From Lentilactobacillus sp. Marseille-Q4993 (GTDB lineage: Bacteria > Bacillota > Bacilli > Lactobacillales > Lactobacillaceae), in assembly GCF_951230165.1 (NCBI RefSeq), contig NZ_CATNVB010000009.1, positions 1 through 64,000 of the forward strand: a stretch of DNA of 64,000 nt. Direction: 5' to 3'. Below are positions 52,207 through 60,602 of this stretch, piece by piece. How positions within the stretch are numbered: position 1 is the first letter of the stretch; each line of letters opens with the position of its first letter. The position numbers were made by a program, and so were the translations under genes. The notes beneath the pieces are model-generated. The model was not told the origin of the DNA, did no database searches, and saw only the letters and a program-made list of their open reading frames with translations.

Positions 52207-52713
52207 TTACTTAGCCTTTGTGATTCTTGCTAAACAAATCAGCCACATCATTACCCCAAACAAGACACCAGCAATGACGTAAAAGGCTATCCGCTTAAGT
52301 GAAAAAATCTCAGGTAAAATAGGCTCTTTCATGCCCCAAGAAGTCAAAACGGTAAACCCATACATAAGGACAGGAAATTCAAAACCGGCTAATAGTCCGC
52401 GTCTGGCTGCCTGCCTCTTGGCATCCTTAATCTTATCCGCTGGTACTTCATTTTCTGTAAGGTTTAGTTTGGCCACTTTGAATAAAATATACATAAAGAC
52501 ACCATAAAGCAAAAAGCCCAAATTCATAAATATCAAGGCAAAGAAGGTCGCCTCAGGAAACCGCGTATAAAAGATCAAAGCCGCAAAGCTACTCAGAAAC
52601 ATATATATAATCAAGATCATAAAGCAGTTATTCCCAATTTGATTAATCTCTGCTCGCCGATACTCATCAAGTGGTCCTGAAATTCCGTAAAAACGTTTAA
52701 TTATTTTATCCAT
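52207..52713 (-). CDS. DUF3278-like membrane protein, partner of the HTH regulator
   Basis: A 168-residue membrane protein with two paired helix hairpins (about 30-50, 58-80, 115-135, 145-165) and a cytosolic charged loop (KIKDAKRQAARRGLLAG). The start MDKIIKRFYGISGPLDEYRR is typical of the DUF3278 proteins that accompany small XRE regulators in lactobacilli and streptococci. AAGGAAAC precedes the ATG at 52713. Only 10 bp separate it from the regulator. Probably a two-gene sensory or immunity-like module; role unproven. Confidence 0.8.
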   Translation of the reverse strand: MDKIIKRFYGISGPLDEYRRAEINQIGNNCFMILIIYMFLSSFAALIFYTRFPEATFFALIFMNLGFLLYGVFMYILFKVAKLNLTENEVPADKIKDAKRQAARRGLLAGFEFPVLMYGFTVLTSWGMKEPILPEIFSLKRIAFYVIAGVLFGVMMWLICLARITKAK

Positions 52714-52723
52714 GATTGTTTCC

Positions 52724-52927
52724 TTAGTCATCATTCTCATCCACCTTCCAAAATAGTGTGTTTAAATCAGTTCCAAGCGTAACTGCCAGGTCAACGCAAA
52801 GTTTCAACGTTGGGTTGTACTTATCATTTTCAATCAAATTCACTGTTTGTCTAGCAACCCCAATCTTCTCTGCAAGTTCAAATTGGGACAGTTTTTGTCG
52901 CTTTCGATACTCACGAACTCGATTCAT
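52724..52927 (-). CDS. Small XRE-family HTH regulator
   Basis: A 67-residue DNA-binding protein that is almost only a helix-turn-helix: LSQFELAEKIGVARQTVNLI followed by NPTLKLCVDLAVTLG. AAGGAG precedes the ATG at 52927. Two near-identical 18-bp palindromes in its own promoter indicate autorepression. This class (YozG/YgzD-like) typically pairs with a membrane protein, here the DUF3278-like gene downstream. Confidence 0.9.
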   Translation of the reverse strand: MNRVREYRKRQKLSQFELAEKIGVARQTVNLIENDKYNPTLKLCVDLAVTLGTDLNTLFWKVDENDD

Positions 52928-52942
52928 CCCTTTCGCTCCTTC

Positions 52943-53001
52943 TGTCATCTATATATGACATATAATACTCATATTATTTACTTTGTCAAATATACATGAC
53001 A
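52943..53001 (-). promoter_or_regulatory. Autoregulatory promoter with two 18-bp operators
   Basis: TGTCATCTATATATGACA (52943-52960) and TGTCAAATATACATGACA (52984-53001) share TGTCA-N8-TGACA arms. Their centres are 41 bp apart, about four helical turns, so dimers would bind the same face. Minus-strand TTGACA (52984-52989) lies inside the outer site and TATTAT sits between the sites. The inner site overlaps the transcript start and the ribosome site region. Confidence 0.85.
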
Positions 53002-53075
53002 TTATTCAAACTGATTAAAAAGTGTATAATTGTTGTTAGAATAACTAATCTATCTATATTAATGGGGTAATTTAT

Positions 53076-54794
53076 ATGACTGATTCGCTTATAAATTTAT
53101 TTAAAACTGATCCAAAAATTAAAACAATAATTAATCATTTTAATGAATTTGCCAGCCAAATCGCTTACTTTGACACTAAACTCACATTCAACCAAGTACT
53201 GAGAATGTTCATGGAGTATGAGGCTGTGGTCAACGATAACGACACCATCAACAAACTCCAAGATGAGAATTATAGTCACTTCACCACACTTTCGTTCGTC
53301 CTTGCTGATGATTTGGTTATCAAACAACTACACAAAAACTTCAAGCGGATAACGAGTACTAACTTTAGCGAAGTCCTCCCAATTTTGGCTAAGGGTAGCC
53401 CTAATACATCAAACGTTGTCAGTATTCTAACTTTAGAAAACGATGACAAATTGATGCAGGAAATTAAGATGCACTTCTACCTTCACCTAGATGTTGGCTT
53501 TATTGGAGCAATTTTAAGTGGCGATGACGAAGATCACTCGAACACCATTTACTATAAGGGCCCAGCAGTGTTGTTGCAGAAACCCAAGGCATCCATGGAC
53601 CGGTCTAGTCTGGAACCAACCATTGACGGAACGATTACAGTAAGTGACCGTGGTGTTTATTTCGTCGGTGACAATCCAACTACCCATCGCCAACGCACTA
53701 AAGAATATAGTTTCGAACCAATTAAAAATGTTGAACGGGAAAAGAATGTTATTTACCTTTCAAACAAACAACATGAGTTTGCCATTACTGGGACAACAGA
53801 AACTGTTCGATCACTATACCGACTCGCTAAAGTACTTGCTCCTAACGTCGACGATGAGGGTGACTCAGCAGAATCAATGCCTGCCAACTTTGCTCTCAAC
53901 GATTACGGTACGATTATCAATATGCCTGAAGAAATTATTAGTGGCAAAATTGGCTATAATGATTTGCGGCGCCAAATGACCGAATTGTTTGATAATCACA
54001 TTACCCCCGTTAGTGGCTGGAATTCATTGGATCAATCCGGATTTATCGTTAAGGATATTGAAGGATCAAATTACTTCCGTGACCTAATTCTCAATCACCA
54101 AGATGAGTGGTTTAAGAAACTAGTTGAGTACGAAAAAATCGCCACCCTACTCTCGTTATCGGTAACCGATATGAGCCAAATCATCCGGCCAATTATCATT
54201 GATCCTAATTACGAGAATCCAATTCCTTTGATTACCGATGCTTCATCGATTGCTGTTCAGGCTGATGAGTTCAAACAAATGACACCAGCTCTTAAAAAGA
54301 ACGTATTCCCTACCCTAGCTGACAGTATTGAACCAGCTGGTAAAAATATTCTTGATAAAGTGGTTATCATTCCACTTAAGAATAATCTTTACGTTGCATT
54401 CAAAGACGAGAAAACTGCTAAGGCTGAATCAACTAAGATTTCAACCAATAAATCTGACTTTGAAGCATATGAGCAGGGACTTCTCGCAATCAAAAAGTAT
54501 TATGAAAATGCCGCTAACAATGAGCTAAATATCTATCTAATCCCAGCTACCATCACTATTCCAATCTTGATATCAATTGAACAAGATCAAGCAGAAGAAC
54601 ATGGGACCAGATTTGAAGATAATTCAATGATCAAATTTGAACGAGTTGAGGAACATCCAGTTGCTCCAAATCAATTCAATAACGTGGTTGCTCCAGATAA
54701 ATTCGAACAGCTAAAAACGTTAAAATCGTTGTTGGACGCGGGTGTAATTGACCGGAATGAATTTGAAAAGCAGAAGAAAGACTTGCTGAAATAG
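53076..54794 (+). CDS. SHOCT-domain protein with PH-like segment, unknown
   Basis: A 572-residue cytosolic protein. The last about 35 residues (FEQLKTLKSLLDAGVIDRNEFEKQ) form a SHOCT oligomerisation motif. A middle segment (about 185-255; TVSDRGVYFVGDNPTTHRQR, YSFEPIKNVEREKNVIYLSN, HEFAITGTTETVRSLYRLAK) resembles a bacterial PH-like barrel. The N-terminal 180 residues are helical and unrecognised. GGGGTAAT precedes the ATG, with a TATAAT box at about 53022. Single-gene unit. Such SHOCT/PH-like proteins are sometimes phage-related or stress-linked. Confidence 0.72.
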   Translation: MTDSLINLFKTDPKIKTIINHFNEFASQIAYFDTKLTFNQVLRMFMEYEAVVNDNDTINKLQDENYSHFTTLSFVLADDLVIKQLHKNFKRITSTNFSEVLPILAKGSPNTSNVVSILTLENDDKLMQEIKMHFYLHLDVGFIGAILSGDDEDHSNTIYYKGPAVLLQKPKASMDRSSLEPTIDGTITVSDRGVYFVGDNPTTHRQRTKEYSFEPIKNVEREKNVIYLSNKQHEFAITGTTETVRSLYRLAKVLAPNVDDEGDSAESMPANFALNDYGTIINMPEEIISGKIGYNDLRRQMTELFDNHITPVSGWNSLDQSGFIVKDIEGSNYFRDLILNHQDEWFKKLVEYEKIATLLSLSVTDMSQIIRPIIIDPNYENPIPLITDASSIAVQADEFKQMTPALKKNVFPTLADSIEPAGKNILDKVVIIPLKNNLYVAFKDEKTAKAESTKISTNKSDFEAYEQGLLAIKKYYENAANNELNIYLIPATITIPILISIEQDQAEEHGTRFEDNSMIKFERVEEHPVAPNQFNNVVAPDKFEQLKTLKSLLDAGVIDRNEFEKQKKDLLK

Positions 54795-54799
54795 AAAAG

Positions 54800-54832
54800 T
54801 GAGGGGTCGCAAATTGCGACCCTTACTTTTTT
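54800..54832 (+). terminator. Terminator of the SHOCT gene
   Basis: Perfect stem GGGTCGCAA / TTGCGACCC followed by T-rich sequence. It overlaps the end of the convergent gene at 54823. Confidence 0.88.
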
Positions 54833-55086
54833 ATATCTTGTTTTCTTAACGCTGCGTTAAGCCACCTAAAGAATAAAATAACCATAAATAGCAAAAGCCA
54901 ACAAAAAGCAGTCGTTTCCGCAATAGCGAAAGCAACGACTGGCTTACGACTAATCGATTCAAAAATTGGAACCATTCCGTTCAAAATCGGTCGGTGCATA
55001 ATGAGCTCAAAAGGAATTAAGAAAACGTCAAAAATTATTCCGATAATGATAAATCCGAGAGCATCACGGGCAGATTTTTTAATCAA
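54823..55086 (-). CDS. Small two-helix membrane protein, unknown
   Basis: An 87-residue protein with two hydrophobic segments (about 12-32 and 56-78) and basic ends (MIKKSARDA; RWLNAALRKQDIKK). The TTG start has a moderate AGGAAAG site upstream. No family recognised. Confidence 0.55.
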   Translation of the reverse strand: MIKKSARDALGFIIIGIIFDVFLIPFELIMHRPILNGMVPIFESISRKPVVAFAIAETTAFCWLLLFMVILFFRWLNAALRKQDIKK

Positions 55087-55302
55087 AGATTAGTCTCGCT
55101 TTCCTAAAGTATTTTAATCCTACCACGAAATCATTTATTTTAAATCGGTTCTGTAACGCCTTTGTTACGGCATTTTTTATTCAACTAGAATTACTTTCAT
55201 TGAAAAATTTGAATTCTAGCCTTGACATTGGCACAGATTCTGATAAATTAATAGTCAATCAATAATTAAAACAAAATAACAAACATGAAGTTATGATTAG
55301 AA

Positions 55303-55421
55303 AAGTAACTGACTTGCATTCATAAAGAGAGCTCCGCTGGTGAGAAGGAGTTGGATCAGGCAGTGAAAACACATCTATGAACTTGCAGGTCCTGGACTGT
55401 TTGGCCTGATCGGCTACGCAT
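55303..55421 (+). promoter_or_regulatory. Orphan T-box stem I (truncated riboswitch)
   Basis: GATTAGAAAAGTAAC, then AAAGAGAGCTCCG and GGTGAGAAGGAGTT, match the start of the Cys/Met T-box at 9763 position by position. Closing arms GATCAGGC / GCCTGATC remain. No T-box core (TGGNACC) or terminator follows, and no gene lies on this strand: the next gene is on the other strand. A TTGACA (55222-55227) with TAAATT may still drive it. The following 60 bases hold the open tail of a lost frame with a hydrophobic stretch and ERRK, ending in a stop at about 55483-55485. Confidence 0.75.
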
Positions 55422-55488
55422 TATTTAGACTGTATGAAAGACGGAAAACAATTGCAATTCAAAGTGTATCAACAACTAGATAAATAGA

Positions 55489-55530
55489 AAAAACCGGTGA
55501 TAACTCCAATTCGAAATTATCACCGGTTTT
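55489..55530. terminator. Terminator of the ECF operon
   Basis: Stem AAACCGGTGATAA / TTATCACCGGTTT with A-run left and T-run right. It ends the minus-strand ECF operon, and any plus-strand transcript from the orphan T-box. Confidence 0.92.
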
Positions 55531-55535
55531 GTTTA

Positions 55536-56246
55536 CTATTTAATTTCAGCTTCATCCAACAACCCATATTTCTGCTTGAATCTCATTATTATTCGGTACC
55601 AGGACTTATAGAATAAGGCAATGAAGAATACGTTTGAAAGGGCGTGGGCAAGGTCAAAATAGGCGCTAGCCACAAACGCAGCAATAAACGTCTTCATGTT
55701 TAATGGTTGAACGTAGGCCAGTGCATACCATAGATCCATGATCCAACCGAAAATGAACCCCCAGGCAAACCCAAATACACAAAGGACTTTCACATTTTGC
55801 GACCACTTATACTTGCCAATAATTCCTGCGGTCACCCCCATCATCCCCCAGCAAAACATCTGCCACGGGGTCCATGGCCCTTGACCCAAGAAAAGGTTTG
55901 AAACAATTGCGGCCGTTGAACCAATAATAAATCCTGAGTCTTTCCCCAGTGCCAACGCCGACACAATAATGATAAAACTTGTCGGTTGGACACTAGGTAA
56001 AGGCGCGAACGGTACACGAGCCACTGCCGCCACCGTTGCCAACACAGCCAGGAAAACAATCTCCCTAGCCCGCAACTGGTTAACTTCAAAGTCCCAGTAA
56101 AAAGGTAACATGCTGGCAATCAAACAGGCAAAGCTAAACGCCAAGTAGTGATCACCCTTAAATACCAGTATCGAAGCCAAGGCCACAACCATGATAATAA
56201 TTGCTAAGATCAGGCCACCATGAGCCTGAATTGATTTCAGTTTCAT
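55536..56246 (-). CDS. ECF transporter S component, predicted cobalamin/corrinoid (CbrT-like)
   Basis: A 236-residue integral membrane protein with about six helices. It is the substrate-binding subunit of an energy-coupling-factor importer. The S-component hallmark AREIVFLAVLATVAAVARVP lies in helix 3, with the loop FAPLPSVQPTSFIIIVSALA and GKDSGFIIGSTAAIVSNLFL. Context predicts a corrinoid: the operon carries dedicated EcfT and fused ATPases, as in CbrTUV-type systems, and transcobalamin-like surface proteins. Its ATG overlaps the ATPase stop by 4 bp. No B12 riboswitch was found, so the substrate is inferred. Confidence 0.85.
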   Translation of the reverse strand: MKLKSIQAHGGLILAIIIMVVALASILVFKGDHYLAFSFACLIASMLPFYWDFEVNQLRAREIVFLAVLATVAAVARVPFAPLPSVQPTSFIIIVSALALGKDSGFIIGSTAAIVSNLFLGQGPWTPWQMFCWGMMGVTAGIIGKYKWSQNVKVLCVFGFAWGFIFGWIMDLWYALAYVQPLNMKTFIAAFVASAYFDLAHALSNVFFIALFYKSWYRIIMRFKQKYGLLDEAEIK

Positions 56247-57892
56247 CGGCTGACCTCTTCCCTATTGATGATATTTGGCAATTGGTTTCTCAACAGTCGG
56301 TTAACCACCGTTGTGTAGAAGAAGTTTCCCGCAAAGAACTTGTGGGGTTCGTCTTCCGAAACAATTTCACCATCGAATATCAATGCACATTTATCAGCAA
56401 ACCGCGCACTAAATTCCATGTCGTGACTAACCATGATGATCGACAATTGCTTATCTAGTTGAAGCTGTTTGATCAACTTACCTAACCGCAAGCGTCGCAA
56501 TGGGTCTAACCCCTTGGTTGGTTCGTCCAACAATAGAATTCGGGGGCTCGACATTAAAATCAGACCGAGAGCAACTAATTGCTGCTCACCCCCACTAACG
56601 TCGTGTGGGTTTTGCTTTCGGAGTTTAGCAAGGTCAAGCTCTGCCATCATCCCCTCAGCCGCTTCATTGGGAGTATCAAGTTTTAGCTGCTCAGCCCGAT
56701 TAAAGAACTCCTCTTCAATTGAATCGTAAGTAAAGTAATCCGCTGGATTCTGTGACAGATAGCCAATTTCGTTGTACAAATCTGCCTGTTTCCAGGACCG
56801 GAGCTTTTTACCTAGGACCTTGATGCTACCCCGTCTGGGAGTCAAAATTCCCATGATCACTTTCAGTAGCGTGGTTTTCCCAGTTCCGTTCTTACCGATA
56901 ATTGCCAACCACTCGTTCTTATGAACGGTCAGGTTCAAGTTATCCAGAACGTACAACCCGTTTTTGGTGTACTCAAACGAAGTTCGGGCCACCTTAACCG
57001 TCTCTTCACCTGGAGTGGCTTGTGGTGCTGCTTGATTCCCAACTAAATCAATTTGCTGGTTCTGCAGAATTTGTTTGCCCTTATCGACCGTCAACGGCAA
57101 CTTGGAAATGGCATTACTATCTGTCAGCCCCGTCTTCAAAAAGACAAACGGAACGTCAGGGATAAAGTTAGTCAACTTATCACTAGCCCACATTGCTTTA
57201 AGGCCACCCGTAACGTCACCTTCATACTGCATGGTTCCTTCGTCTATCAACCATAGTTTGTTGGACAATGGAATCACGTCTTCCAACCGATGCTCACTGA
57301 TCAGTACGGCAATTCCTAACTCATCGTGCACCCGTTTTAATAACGAAATAAATTCCTTGGTAGCGATTGGGTCCAGCTGAGCAGTTGGTTCATCTAGCAG
57401 CAACACTTGGGGCCTCAAAATCAGCACGGCTGCCAGGTTGACCATCTGCTTTTGACCACCAGATAAATTATGAACGGACTCGTATAAAATATCCTGCAAA
57501 TTAAGAAAGTTAACCAGCTCAGCGATTCGTTTTTGAATTTCATCAGGAGCTAACCCGATATTCTCCAATGAAAAGGCCAGTTCCTGAATTACGTTATCCA
57601 TCACCAGCTGATCGTCAGGGCTTTGAAAAACCATGCCGATTTTCTGGGCACTAACCCGAGCATCCAATTCATCAATTGGCTCACCTTGGTACAGCACCCT
57701 ACCCTCACGTTTTCCAACTGGCCAAAGTTCCGATTTTAACTGCCGGAGCAAAGTCGTTTTCCCACTTCCGGAGCTCCCAGCAAGTGTGATGAAATCACCA
57801 TTTTCAATTGTTAAATCAATATTATTTAAACTTTTCTTGTCAGCTAAGGAATATTGAAAGCTTAGCCCTTCAGTTTTGATAATTTCCACCAT
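56243..57892 (-). CDS. ECF transporter fused ATPase (A1-A2)
   Basis: A 549-residue protein with two ABC ATPase domains in one chain. Domain 1 has Walker A LAGSSGSGKTTLLRQL, signature NLSGGQKQMVNLA and Walker B VLLLDEPTAQLD. Domain 2 has IGKNGTGKTTLLKVI, DVSGGEQQLVALG and ILLLDEPTKGLD. Most Firmicutes have separate EcfA1 and EcfA2; the fusion marks a dedicated, substrate-specific module. The ATG at 57892 follows GGGAG and overlaps the EcfT gene end by 31 bp. It hydrolyses ATP to tilt the S component and release its ligand inward. Confidence 0.92.
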   Translation of the reverse strand: MVEIIKTEGLSFQYSLADKKSLNNIDLTIENGDFITLAGSSGSGKTTLLRQLKSELWPVGKREGRVLYQGEPIDELDARVSAQKIGMVFQSPDDQLVMDNVIQELAFSLENIGLAPDEIQKRIAELVNFLNLQDILYESVHNLSGGQKQMVNLAAVLILRPQVLLLDEPTAQLDPIATKEFISLLKRVHDELGIAVLISEHRLEDVIPLSNKLWLIDEGTMQYEGDVTGGLKAMWASDKLTNFIPDVPFVFLKTGLTDSNAISKLPLTVDKGKQILQNQQIDLVGNQAAPQATPGEETVKVARTSFEYTKNGLYVLDNLNLTVHKNEWLAIIGKNGTGKTTLLKVIMGILTPRRGSIKVLGKKLRSWKQADLYNEIGYLSQNPADYFTYDSIEEEFFNRAEQLKLDTPNEAAEGMMAELDLAKLRKQNPHDVSGGEQQLVALGLILMSSPRILLLDEPTKGLDPLRRLRLGKLIKQLQLDKQLSIIMVSHDMEFSARFADKCALIFDGEIVSEDEPHKFFAGNFFYTTVVNRLLRNQLPNIINREEVSR

Positions 57893-58803
57893 ACCCACTC
57901 CCAAGCTTCAAGAATTATTGGAAAACTGTAAATCAGAATTACTAATCCAAGCACACCAATTCCACTCGCACTCAACCCAACTTTTCCTAAAGTTGGATAA
58001 ATCGCCAGCCGGCCAACACCCTTGGTCGCAGAGTAAAAACAAATCCCACTACCAACGAGTAATAACCCTAAGGAAACAAAATCTCGGAGGGTAAATCGAT
58101 ACCGTTCATAGCTAGTCCGTTTACCACTTGCGTAGCCCCGAGCTGTCATCGAATCAGCGGTTTGCAATGCATTGTAGAAGGAGTTGACTAACAGCACCTC
58201 TAACAACCTCATCCCCGATTTGGCTCGATGCTTGACGCTACCACTGGTCATTTGAATCCCCCGTGTCGCTTGAATCGTCACGATATTTTTAAACCGTTGA
58301 ATAAAGAGCGGAACAAACCTGATGGTTATCAGGGTAAGTAACGTCAACCGTGGTGATATTCGGGAGAATAAATACATAAATTTCTGACTGGTAAAACTTT
58401 TGTTATAGGAAACAAACACCACCATCACGATTGCTAGTGACAAGGCCATCAACGCCCCATACACCACTGCTTCAACCGTGATTATCGTTCCACCAATAGT
58501 CATAATAATATGCGTTCCGTGATTATTGATAATTGGGTTCATTATCATGATAAACGCCATCATGAACAGACTTCCTTGCAAAACGGCCACTAGTTGCTTG
58601 CCATTTTTTGAAACCACGTTTAACAGAATGACGATCAATAACTCACACCCCAAAAAGATTGGGTGAATAAAAGTCATTGAAAACGCAATCGTCAAAATAT
58701 AGTAAGTAAACATTACCCACGGATTCAGTTGTTCAAAGACTAACCGCGACTTTAACCCATTGGAGCGTTGCGGTCTTGTCCCATATTTTCTGTGTACATC
58801 CAT
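57862..58803 (-). CDS. ECF transporter T component
   Basis: A 313-residue transmembrane coupling protein with about six helices. It connects the S component to the ATPases through the paired Ala-Arg-Gly coupling motifs, here TIQATRGIQMT and TADSMTARGYASGKRT. NPWVMFTYYILTIAFSM is helix 1. Its start lies 52 bp inside the end of the DUF4430 gene, an overlap that indicates translational coupling of the surface protein and the importer. Clear member of the EcfT/CbiQ family. Confidence 0.93.
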   Translation of the reverse strand: MDVHRKYGTRPQRSNGLKSRLVFEQLNPWVMFTYYILTIAFSMTFIHPIFLGCELLIVILLNVVSKNGKQLVAVLQGSLFMMAFIMIMNPIINNHGTHIIMTIGGTIITVEAVVYGALMALSLAIVMVVFVSYNKSFTSQKFMYLFSRISPRLTLLTLITIRFVPLFIQRFKNIVTIQATRGIQMTSGSVKHRAKSGMRLLEVLLVNSFYNALQTADSMTARGYASGKRTSYERYRFTLRDFVSLGLLLVGSGICFYSATKGVGRLAIYPTLGKVGLSASGIGVLGLVILIYSFPIILEAWEWVWWKLSKLKG

Positions 58804-59639
58804 TCAACTGTATCTCCAGTCTTAACAGAATAGGTTCCGCAAGATACATCAGGAAAGGTTCCGTTAACTCTGTAGAGCCAGCCACTCATGGAACCAAGTT
58901 GCATTTCCCGATATCCTGCGATCATTGAAACGTAGACGGTACTACCACTACCAGTATAATCGATTTTTACCCCGTTTTGATTAAAAAGCCGTTGGGAGAC
59001 TGTAAATGCAGTATCTCCCTTATTTGCCTTTACGTATCCAGAAGTCAATAGTTTGTTGCCTTTACTAATTGGGCCATAGACATCTACTTTGACGCTATCC
59101 TTGGCTGGATCAACAGGAGTACTAGTTGAATCACTGTTTGAATTAGTGGTTGCCTGACTCGAACTGCTGCTGGTATTGGTGTTTGTTGATACTGACTGAC
59201 TACCATTAGTAACGGAAATCAACCCACCAGCGTTAAGAATAACTGGACTTACAGGTTGTTGAACTGGTTGAGAACTTACAGTGGGAGCTGGTTTGCTCTC
59301 TTGGGGTTTACTTGTTTGACTTGCTGGTTTCTTTTTAGCAGGCTTTTTTGATTGGCTCTTACTTTTCTTAGGTTTGTTAGTCTTCTTTGACTTGCTAGAC
59401 TTCTTCGCTTTTTTTGAAGTTTTCTTCGATTTCTTACTAGTCTTTTTCTTTGAAGTCTTCTTGCTCTTTTTAGCTTTGGTTTGCTTACCATGTTCCGTTG
59501 CGTGGCTCTTGGCAGCTTTGCTTGTTCTAACGTTACTATTTGCTGATGCCGTCTGACTAATTGTTTCGTCAACACTAAACACTAGCCCTAACGCAATCAC
59601 TAAACAGCTAAAAATCTTCCAAAATTTACTTCGCTTCAT
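58752..59639 (-). CDS. Secreted DUF4430 (transcobalamin beta-domain-like) protein, paralogue 1
   Basis: A 295-residue exported protein. It has a signal peptide (about 1-33), a long poly-Lys/Ser linker (about 40-115), a Ser/Thr/Asn spacer, and a C-terminal DUF4430 domain (about 185-292). The domain reads VKVDVYGPISKGNKLL, then SGWLYRVNGTFPDVSCG and GDTVEWMYTENMGQDR. DUF4430 is the fold of the C-terminal beta-domain of intrinsic factor and transcobalamin, which closes over cobalamin. Its end overlaps the ecfT start. AGGAGG precedes the ATG. The Lys-rich linker probably binds teichoic acids. Confidence 0.88.
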   Translation of the reverse strand: MKRSKFWKIFSCLVIALGLVFSVDETISQTASANSNVRTSKAAKSHATEHGKQTKAKKSKKTSKKKTSKKSKKTSKKAKKSSKSKKTNKPKKSKSQSKKPAKKKPASQTSKPQESKPAPTVSSQPVQQPVSPVILNAGGLISVTNGSQSVSTNTNTSSSSSQATTNSNSDSTSTPVDPAKDSVKVDVYGPISKGNKLLTSGYVKANKGDTAFTVSQRLFNQNGVKIDYTGSGSTVYVSMIAGYREMQLGSMSGWLYRVNGTFPDVSCGTYSVKTGDTVEWMYTENMGQDRNAPMG

Positions 59640-59651
59640 TATGAATTCCTC

Positions 59652-60593
59652 CTAAAACTTGTAGATAGAACCCTTACCTGCCCGATAGTATTGGTACTGT
59701 TCTAACGAGTAAACCGATTGTTGAGTAGCCATATACAAGGCTCCTTTATTACTATTCAATAGCCATCTGAATTGACCAGATTTCTTTTGAAACTGGATTA
59801 GTCGGGAAACAGGGTTAGCTCCATGATTCCCATGATATTCCTTAGCAACATTGATTTTATTAGCTGCTAGTCCTGCTAACACCATTGCGTTTGAGTTTGA
59901 ATTTTCCTGTTTTGTAAATGACCCCTTAATCAAAAAGCCACCGGTATTCTTCAAAAATGCAGTGCGCTTAAGCATTGAATTTGCCTTGGAAACGGCTCCC
60001 TTGACCCCTTTGTACGTTGGGTGCATTGCGAGAGCTTGTAAGGCCATCCCTGTAATATCAGCATCACTCTTACTGGTTCCAAACGACCAGCCACCAGCTG
60101 AATTTTGGGATTTAACAATTTGGCCAACCAGCTTTTTAACCGTGGCATTACTCTTCTTACCATAATTTTTGGTACTTAAAGCAATCACCCCATAGATCTG
60201 GCCGTTAATTCCACTCTTTGGAGCAGTTTTGATTACTCCATTAACCAAATTCTTACCCTGAAACTTAGTTGGATTTGCACCAACGGCAACCGTTCCAATC
60301 AAAGCCTTTTCATAGTCAGTTGCTGCATAATGGCCATCAAGCTCTTTAAAGTCGCTTTTAATGTTTCGATATAACAGTTGTCGCCAAGCCTTTGTCATTT
60401 TCTTCGGCGATCTCCGAATCGCTAAGGCGTCCCAGCTATCAAGTTGACTCTTCTTAGTGTGATACTTAATAAAGTTAACGCCACGGTTGACCGCAGTATT
60501 ATAACTGATTGCATGGGCATGCGTTGGTGTGAAGCTAACCCCCACTGCAATGCCCAGTCCAGCCATCATTGTAATTAGTAATTGTTTTTTCAT
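59652..60593 (-). CDS. Secreted alpha/alpha-barrel (transcobalamin alpha-domain / prenyltransferase-like) protein
   Basis: A 313-residue exported protein. After the signal peptide (1-28) it consists almost only of an alpha6/alpha6-barrel domain: YNTAVNRGVNFIKYHTKKSQ, LDSWDALAIRRSPKKMT, GQIYGVIALSTKNYGK, ADITGMALQALAMHPTYKGV, NSNSNAMVLAGLAANKINV and ATQQSVYSLEQYQYYRAGKG. This repeat pattern is shared by squalene cyclases, prenyltransferases and the alpha domain of intrinsic factor/transcobalamin; the D-x-x-G-M-A-L-Q-A-L and TQQ segments fit the last best. Catalytic Asp-rich motifs are absent. It sits between the two DUF4430 genes (9 and 12 bp gaps). Confidence 0.87.
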   Translation of the reverse strand: MKKQLLITMMAGLGIAVGVSFTPTHAHAISYNTAVNRGVNFIKYHTKKSQLDSWDALAIRRSPKKMTKAWRQLLYRNIKSDFKELDGHYAATDYEKALIGTVAVGANPTKFQGKNLVNGVIKTAPKSGINGQIYGVIALSTKNYGKKSNATVKKLVGQIVKSQNSAGGWSFGTSKSDADITGMALQALAMHPTYKGVKGAVSKANSMLKRTAFLKNTGGFLIKGSFTKQENSNSNAMVLAGLAANKINVAKEYHGNHGANPVSRLIQFQKKSGQFRWLLNSNKGALYMATQQSVYSLEQYQYYRAGKGSIYKF

Positions 60594-60602
60594 AATTTTC
60601 TC

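Noticed and set aside
55370-55485. A short membrane protein encoded by the open tail after the orphan T-box
   Set aside because: The frame opens right after a stop, inside stem I, and has no start codon or ribosome site; it is listed only as a possible 3' remnant.
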